The notes under the pieces: model-generated
Seen by the model: only the letters and a program-made list of their open reading frames with translations
Database searches by the model: none
What the model was told of the DNA's origin: nothing
Shown here: piece after piece, positions 60,091-64,000 of the stretch
How positions within the stretch are numbered: the first letter of the stretch is position 1
Layout: every line of letters starts with the position of its first letter
Assembly: GCF_021010565.1 (NCBI RefSeq)
Contig: NZ_JAJNAY010000003.1
Location: forward strand, 62,001 to 126,000
DNA from: Chryseobacterium turcicum
GTDB lineage: Bacteria > Bacteroidota > Bacteroidia > Flavobacteriales > Weeksellaceae
Length of the DNA stretch: 64,000 nucleotides
Direction of reading: 5' to 3'
Program-made: the position numbers and the translations under genes

Positions 60091-62535
60091 TTAAAACTCG
60101 AAAATTACTCCAAGGGAAGGTAAAGGATGTCCAGTTTTATTGTAAAGAATAACTGGTATGGCGTTGCTTCCATCAGCAGTAATAGGTTGTCCATTGGTAG
60201 TCACAAAGCCTGTATTATCTTCGTTTCGCTTAAACGTAAAGTTCGGGTTGGTTTCATTTTTTTGCATCAATAAGTTTTGTACATCTAGATATATGCCCAA
60301 CGATGTCTTTTTAAAGTTGAATTTCTTATCCACTCGGAAATCCAGTTGGTTGAAATTGGAAAGTCTGTTCTGGTTCAATAAGGAAGCATCTGGAATTCCC
60401 TGGCCCAGCAACAAATAGTTTTGTTGTGAGGCTGCCAGATCATATGGTGTATAAGGATTTCCTCCTGCAAAACGATACTTCAGTCCCAAGTCCCAGTCAT
60501 TTTTCATTTTATACCCTAAAGTTGCAGAAAACAGATGTCTGTTATCCCAGGATGAAGGAGCTAATACGCCATCTACTCCCGAAAATTTACTAACTACATA
60601 AGAATAACTAAGCAGATAGAAAAGGTTCTTAGTCATCTTTTGCTGCATAAAAGCTTCAATTCCATACGTTTCTCCTATACCTATCGATAATATGCGTTCG
60701 CTACCAACCGATCCGTACTGAGTTCCCTGATTGGCCAATGAAATTCCTGTTGTTTCAGACACAGGGTAATCGCTATATCTCTTATAGAAACCTTCCAATG
60801 TGAACCTCAGTGAATTCTTTGGTAAGAACTCAGTTCCCAGAACATAATGAGTTGAACGGGTATAGTCCATATCTTTATTCATGAAATTACCTGCTTCATC
60901 CTTATATCCCAATGCGGTATATATAGGTGCCTTAAAATAAGTACCAGCAGATGCATTCAAGTTCCATTGGTCACTCAGACGATAAGAAGCGGATAAACGA
61001 GGAGAAAGTGTCTTCAAGGGATCATTTCCTGTCTCGGTCATGCTGTTCATATCCGTACGGATACCTCCCGATAAGAGTAATCTGTCATCCAGAAAACGTT
61101 TTGAAGCATGCGCAAACAATCCATATTTGAAGAAGTCGATCTTACTGTTGAACTGGATGGTTCTTTCTGGGGCTACAACATTGCCATCTTCATCTTTTAC
61201 CTCAGCAGACACTTTATTAAATACATCTCCGTTATAACCTACGTATTGGGCATCCAAACCAGCTGAAAACTTCCAACCGTTAACAAACTTATTGTAATCA
61301 AAACGGAACTTATTTTCCACTTCATCTGATTCGATTAATAAAGTCCTGTTCTGTTCAATTTTGTTCTCGTCTTCAAATTTATCCAATGTTGTATTGAACA
61401 TGTTCCTACTTAAGGTGAAGTTCATGTAGCCATTCTCGATCTTTCTGTTAAGATTAAAGCCCATGGTATAAGTCCATTGGTTTACATAAGGCGTTGAACG
61501 GAGAATATAAGTGTGTTCGGGAGTAGATTCCTTTGTAGGTGCAAATCCAAACTTATCAATGGCTCCAATACCAATAGCAGTTAATGTTGTCTTATCATTG
61601 AATTTGTGATTAACTTTATATTGAAAATCATAAAAGTCTGGACGGATTGGGAGATCTACCATTTTAAACAGCATTCCTAAATAGGATTTACGCACAGAAC
61701 TCAGGAATGTTGTTTTAGGGGAAAGCGGACCTTCCAGCGTTAATGCGGTTTCTGTCATACTTGCACGAATATTTCCCGACAAACGATCGGGGTTACCGTT
61801 TCTTTGATTGATAACAAAGGTAGAAGACAATGCATCGCTGTATCTCGAATCGAATGCAGATGTTGTCAGTTTGAGATCCTCGATAAACGAGACGTTCAAA
61901 ATTCCCTGTGCACCTCCCGAACTTCCCTGTGTCTGGAAGTGGTTTAAAACTGGTATTTCTATACCATCCAGATAATAAACGTTTTCATTGGGTGCACCAC
62001 CACGTATGATAATATCATTCCGCTCACCTACACCATTGCTTAAACCGACTCCGGGCAACGTTTGTACCACTTTTGAAACATCAAAATTTCCTCCGGGGTT
62101 TGATTTTATTTCCTGAGATGTCAATTTCTGGACAGACATAGGAGTAATCATATCGGTTGCAGTTGCAGAAGCACTTCTATTGACTGTGATTGTAACGCCT
62201 TCAAGTTGTGCCGCTTCCGGTTGCAATTCAAAGTGCATAATCCTGTCATTGCCTGAGCTTACTTCTATATTGTATTGTGTAAACTTTTGATACCCAACTG
62301 AGGAAGCGTTAATCGTATAGGTGCCTACAGGAACGTTAAGCCTAAAAGTTCCCGTACTGTCAGTAAGCGTAGCAAACGAGGTCCCGTTAACGCTAATACT
62401 CACTCCAATAAGTCTCTCGTGGGTGTCCATATCTTCCACAGTACCGATAACATTTCCCATTTTTTGAGCAATCGCAGGTGTTGATAATAAGAAAAATACA
62501 CTTAAATAGATAAGCACTTTGATATTCTCTTTCAT
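60091..62535 (-). CDS. TonB-dependent outer-membrane receptor
   Basis: An 814-residue receptor. I prefer the start MKENIKVLIYLSVFFLLSTP, which gives a clean signal peptide; an ATG seven codons upstream is less likely. A carboxypeptidase-regulatory-like domain (about 25-105, GNVIGTVEDMDTHERLIGVS) is followed by the plug (KVVQTLPGVGLSNGVGERND, IIIRGGAPNENVYYLDGIEI, about 150-210). The rest is a 22-strand-type barrel (SASYRLSDQWNLNASAGTYF, DFRVDKKFNFKKTSLGIYLD), ending in SLGVIFEF. It imports a nutrient of unknown kind with TonB energy. It is divergent from the histidine-kinase gene. Confidence 0.92.
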   Translation of the reverse strand: MKENIKVLIYLSVFFLLSTPAIAQKMGNVIGTVEDMDTHERLIGVSISVNGTSFATLTDSTGTFRLNVPVGTYTINASSVGYQKFTQYNIEVSSGNDRIMHFELQPEAAQLEGVTITVNRSASATATDMITPMSVQKLTSQEIKSNPGGNFDVSKVVQTLPGVGLSNGVGERNDIIIRGGAPNENVYYLDGIEIPVLNHFQTQGSSGGAQGILNVSFIEDLKLTTSAFDSRYSDALSSTFVINQRNGNPDRLSGNIRASMTETALTLEGPLSPKTTFLSSVRKSYLGMLFKMVDLPIRPDFYDFQYKVNHKFNDKTTLTAIGIGAIDKFGFAPTKESTPEHTYILRSTPYVNQWTYTMGFNLNRKIENGYMNFTLSRNMFNTTLDKFEDENKIEQNRTLLIESDEVENKFRFDYNKFVNGWKFSAGLDAQYVGYNGDVFNKVSAEVKDEDGNVVAPERTIQFNSKIDFFKYGLFAHASKRFLDDRLLLSGGIRTDMNSMTETGNDPLKTLSPRLSASYRLSDQWNLNASAGTYFKAPIYTALGYKDEAGNFMNKDMDYTRSTHYVLGTEFLPKNSLRFTLEGFYKRYSDYPVSETTGISLANQGTQYGSVGSERILSIGIGETYGIEAFMQQKMTKNLFYLLSYSYVVSKFSGVDGVLAPSSWDNRHLFSATLGYKMKNDWDLGLKYRFAGGNPYTPYDLAASQQNYLLLGQGIPDASLLNQNRLSNFNQLDFRVDKKFNFKKTSLGIYLDVQNLLMQKNETNPNFTFKRNEDNTGFVTTNGQPITADGSNAIPVILYNKTGHPLPSLGVIFEF

Positions 62536-62747
62536 TATGTCTTGTTTAAAAAGCAAAGGAAGATTTTTTCTACCTTTGAAAGAAATCTAATAGACCAATC
62601 TTTCATTTTTTACCATGAAGGTGTATTTTTGAATCGTGAAGTATCCGGAGTTTCTTCACTTAACAAAATAGCATACTCACTCATAAAATCAGTGAGTTTG
62701 TCGATAAATTTTGTAAATTTTTAATAGAAAATGGAATTTAGCATCCT
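62536..62747. promoter_or_regulatory. Divergent promoter region between TonB receptor and histidine kinase
   Basis: 212 AT-rich bases between divergent starts. TTTG near 62698 followed by TAAATTTTTAATAG is a possible but imperfect promoter for the kinase gene. No operator is evident. Confidence 0.35.
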
Positions 62748-63821
62748 ATGAAAATCATAACAAGAAATCAAAATACAGTTACAACCTTAGTGGGTATAAC
62801 CCTCTTAGCAGTATTACTGTTTCTTATGATTCCGCATTCTTATGGGATCGCATTGCCTTTTGTTTATTGGGTCAATCAATTTTTCTTTTTCATTTTGATG
62901 CTGGGACTTACTTATTTCAATACAAAATGGTTGGCACCTAAATTACTCTTCCAAAGAAAATATTTTCAATACTATCTCACTTTATTTCTTTCGTGTGTAT
63001 TGATTATTATAATTCTCAGTAAGTTGGATGAGTTGCTCAATGTTTCGGAGGAAATAAGAAAAATAGCTGGGTTACATAATACCCAAAAAAAACAGGGACA
63101 TGGCAATTTATCCGTATTTTTCTATATTTTCTTGATTGAAATATTGGTGCTTGGTGTCAATATTATTGGCATATTGATTAAAAAATGGCAAGATGAGAAG
63201 AATAAACGCCTACAAGTAGAAAAAGACAAGATAGAAATGGAGCTTTCGTTTTTAAAATCACAAATTAACCCTCATTTCTTCTTTAACAGTCTCAACACGG
63301 TAAATGCTTTGACCTATACAGATGTTGACCAATCTAGAAATGCTCTTAAAAAATTAGGGAAAATAATGCGGCACGTTTTATATAACACATCCAATCAATC
63401 TTCTACTATTGCATCAGAAATAGAGTTTATTTCCAATTATTTGGAATTGATGAAAATGCGATCTGCCCAGAAGGTTTCAATTGATTTTTCGGTGGATATC
63501 GTCTCTCCTGATCAAAAAATTGCTTCGATGCTGTTTTTGCCTTTTATAGAAAACGCATTCAAATATGGCATCAGCACACAGACACATAGTCCGATTACCA
63601 TTAGGATTACAGAAAAAGATCAATCATTGGTGTTCTATACAAAGAATAAAGTTTTTGAAAAAATCGTGGACAACAAGTTGGATGATGATCAAAACCATGG
63701 TATCGGAATACAGAATACGGAAAGACGGCTGGAACTAATTTATCCTGGCAGGTATTCCTTGGCAATAAATAAGGTTGATGGCTTTGAGGTGCAACTTAAA
63801 ATTGATTTAAATGAAAATTAG
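62748..63821 (+). CDS. LytS-like sensor histidine kinase
   Basis: A 357-residue kinase of the His_kinase (LytS/YehU) family. Four membrane segments lie in the first 140 residues (TLVGITLLAVLLFLMI, FFFFILMLGLTYF, YYLTLFLSCVLIIIILS, FYIFLIEILVLGVNIIGIL). A linker helix leads to the phospho-acceptor motif LKSQINPHFFFNSLNTVNAL at about 173. The ATP-binding region includes LFLPFIENAFKYGI and GIGIQNTERRLELIYPG. It overlaps the response-regulator gene by 11 bases. The signal is unknown. Confidence 0.93.
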   Translation: MKIITRNQNTVTTLVGITLLAVLLFLMIPHSYGIALPFVYWVNQFFFFILMLGLTYFNTKWLAPKLLFQRKYFQYYLTLFLSCVLIIIILSKLDELLNVSEEIRKIAGLHNTQKKQGHGNLSVFFYIFLIEILVLGVNIIGILIKKWQDEKNKRLQVEKDKIEMELSFLKSQINPHFFFNSLNTVNALTYTDVDQSRNALKKLGKIMRHVLYNTSNQSSTIASEIEFISNYLELMKMRSAQKVSIDFSVDIVSPDQKIASMLFLPFIENAFKYGISTQTHSPITIRITEKDQSLVFYTKNKVFEKIVDNKLDDDQNHGIGIQNTERRLELIYPGRYSLAINKVDGFEVQLKIDLNEN

Positions 63822-64000
63822 ATGTATAACCGTAGATGACGAGCCCTTAGCATTGAATATGATTAGCTCCTTTGTCAGACAAACACCTTTTCTGGAACTT
63901 GTTGCTGAATTTGACAATGCGATCGATGCTCTTAATTATATTCAATCCAATCCTGTTCAATTACTACTGCTCGACATTCAAATGGCAGATCTTACCGGTA
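63811..64000 (+). CDS. LytTR-type response regulator (partial, cut by window end)
   Basis: The visible 63 residues are a receiver domain: MKIRCITVDDEPLALNMISS with the acidic pair, and VQLLLLDIQMADLTG with the phosphorylated aspartate. A LytTR DNA-binding domain is expected beyond the window, because this receiver type follows LytS-like kinases; it is not visible here. The gene overlaps the kinase stop. Confidence 0.88.
   Translation, partial: MKIRCITVDDEPLALNMISSFVRQTPFLELVAEFDNAIDALNYIQSNPVQLLLLDIQMADLTG

Overview
The window comes from a low-GC member of the Bacteroidetes, most likely a flavobacterium of the Chryseobacterium/Elizabethkingia kind. The evidence is a type IX secretion sorting domain, a GLPGLI-family protein, SusC-like and OMP_b-brl_3 TonB receptors, a Bacteroidetes-type tra operon (TraE to TraO order), and promoters that fit TTTG-N19-TAnnTTTG. 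The sequence reads as a plasmid, or a plasmid-derived region, heavily rebuilt by transposons. No tRNA, rRNA or CRISPR array was seen.

Positions 1-21806 are a transposon nest. Tn3-family element A (start outside the window, ends 5091) carries a resolvase, a RelE/ParE toxin-antitoxin pair, a frameshifted tnpA and two small cargo genes. A 2.3-kb island follows with HigBA, a retropepsin-like protease and the cut ends of older genes. Element B (7402-21806) has its own inverted repeats and resolvase, a truncated tnpA, and an export/outer-membrane operon (small secreted Cys protein, GLPGLI protein, OMP_b-brl_3 receptor). An IS3-family element (11277-19982) lies in B, and its orfB is split by a third Tn3-family element C (12050-19262, 6-bp target duplication). 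C carries an intact tnpA, a resolvase and three secreted-protein genes, including an HExxH lipoprotein.

Positions 22000-27300 are a replication and partition module. A parA, partner, Toprim-primase and rep operon runs leftward and ends in six iteron-like repeats at an exact 21-bp period. The same repeat occurs at least eight more times inside the primase and partner genes, in several reading frames. Positions 27300-39440 hold a GNAT/membrane-LuxR pair and a conjugation operon (coupling protein, then TraE, F, G, I, J, K, M, N and O homologues, ending in a TraQ-like lipoprotein). No relaxase is present in the window.

Positions 39500-50400 are accessory: secreted proteins of unknown role, then a zinc-ribbon protein, a DEDDh exonuclease, two adjacent DUF262 proteins (one with a DUF1524/HNH end), an AAA+ ATPase split by an IS982-family element, a small broken gene, a WYL regulator and a UmuD-like S24 peptidase. 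The set has the look of a defence island. Between 50570 and 51125 lie two related non-coding units whose hairpins show compensatory changes, so they are candidate structured RNAs.

Positions 51456-59440 hold a nuclease gene broken by one stop codon, then the isoleucine/valine operon ilvE-D-B-N-C-A. The operon is preceded by two tandem isoleucine-rich leader peptides, each with its own terminator, which implies double transcription attenuation. The window closes with a small membrane protein, a TonB-dependent receptor, and a LytS/LytTR-type two-component pair cut by the window end.
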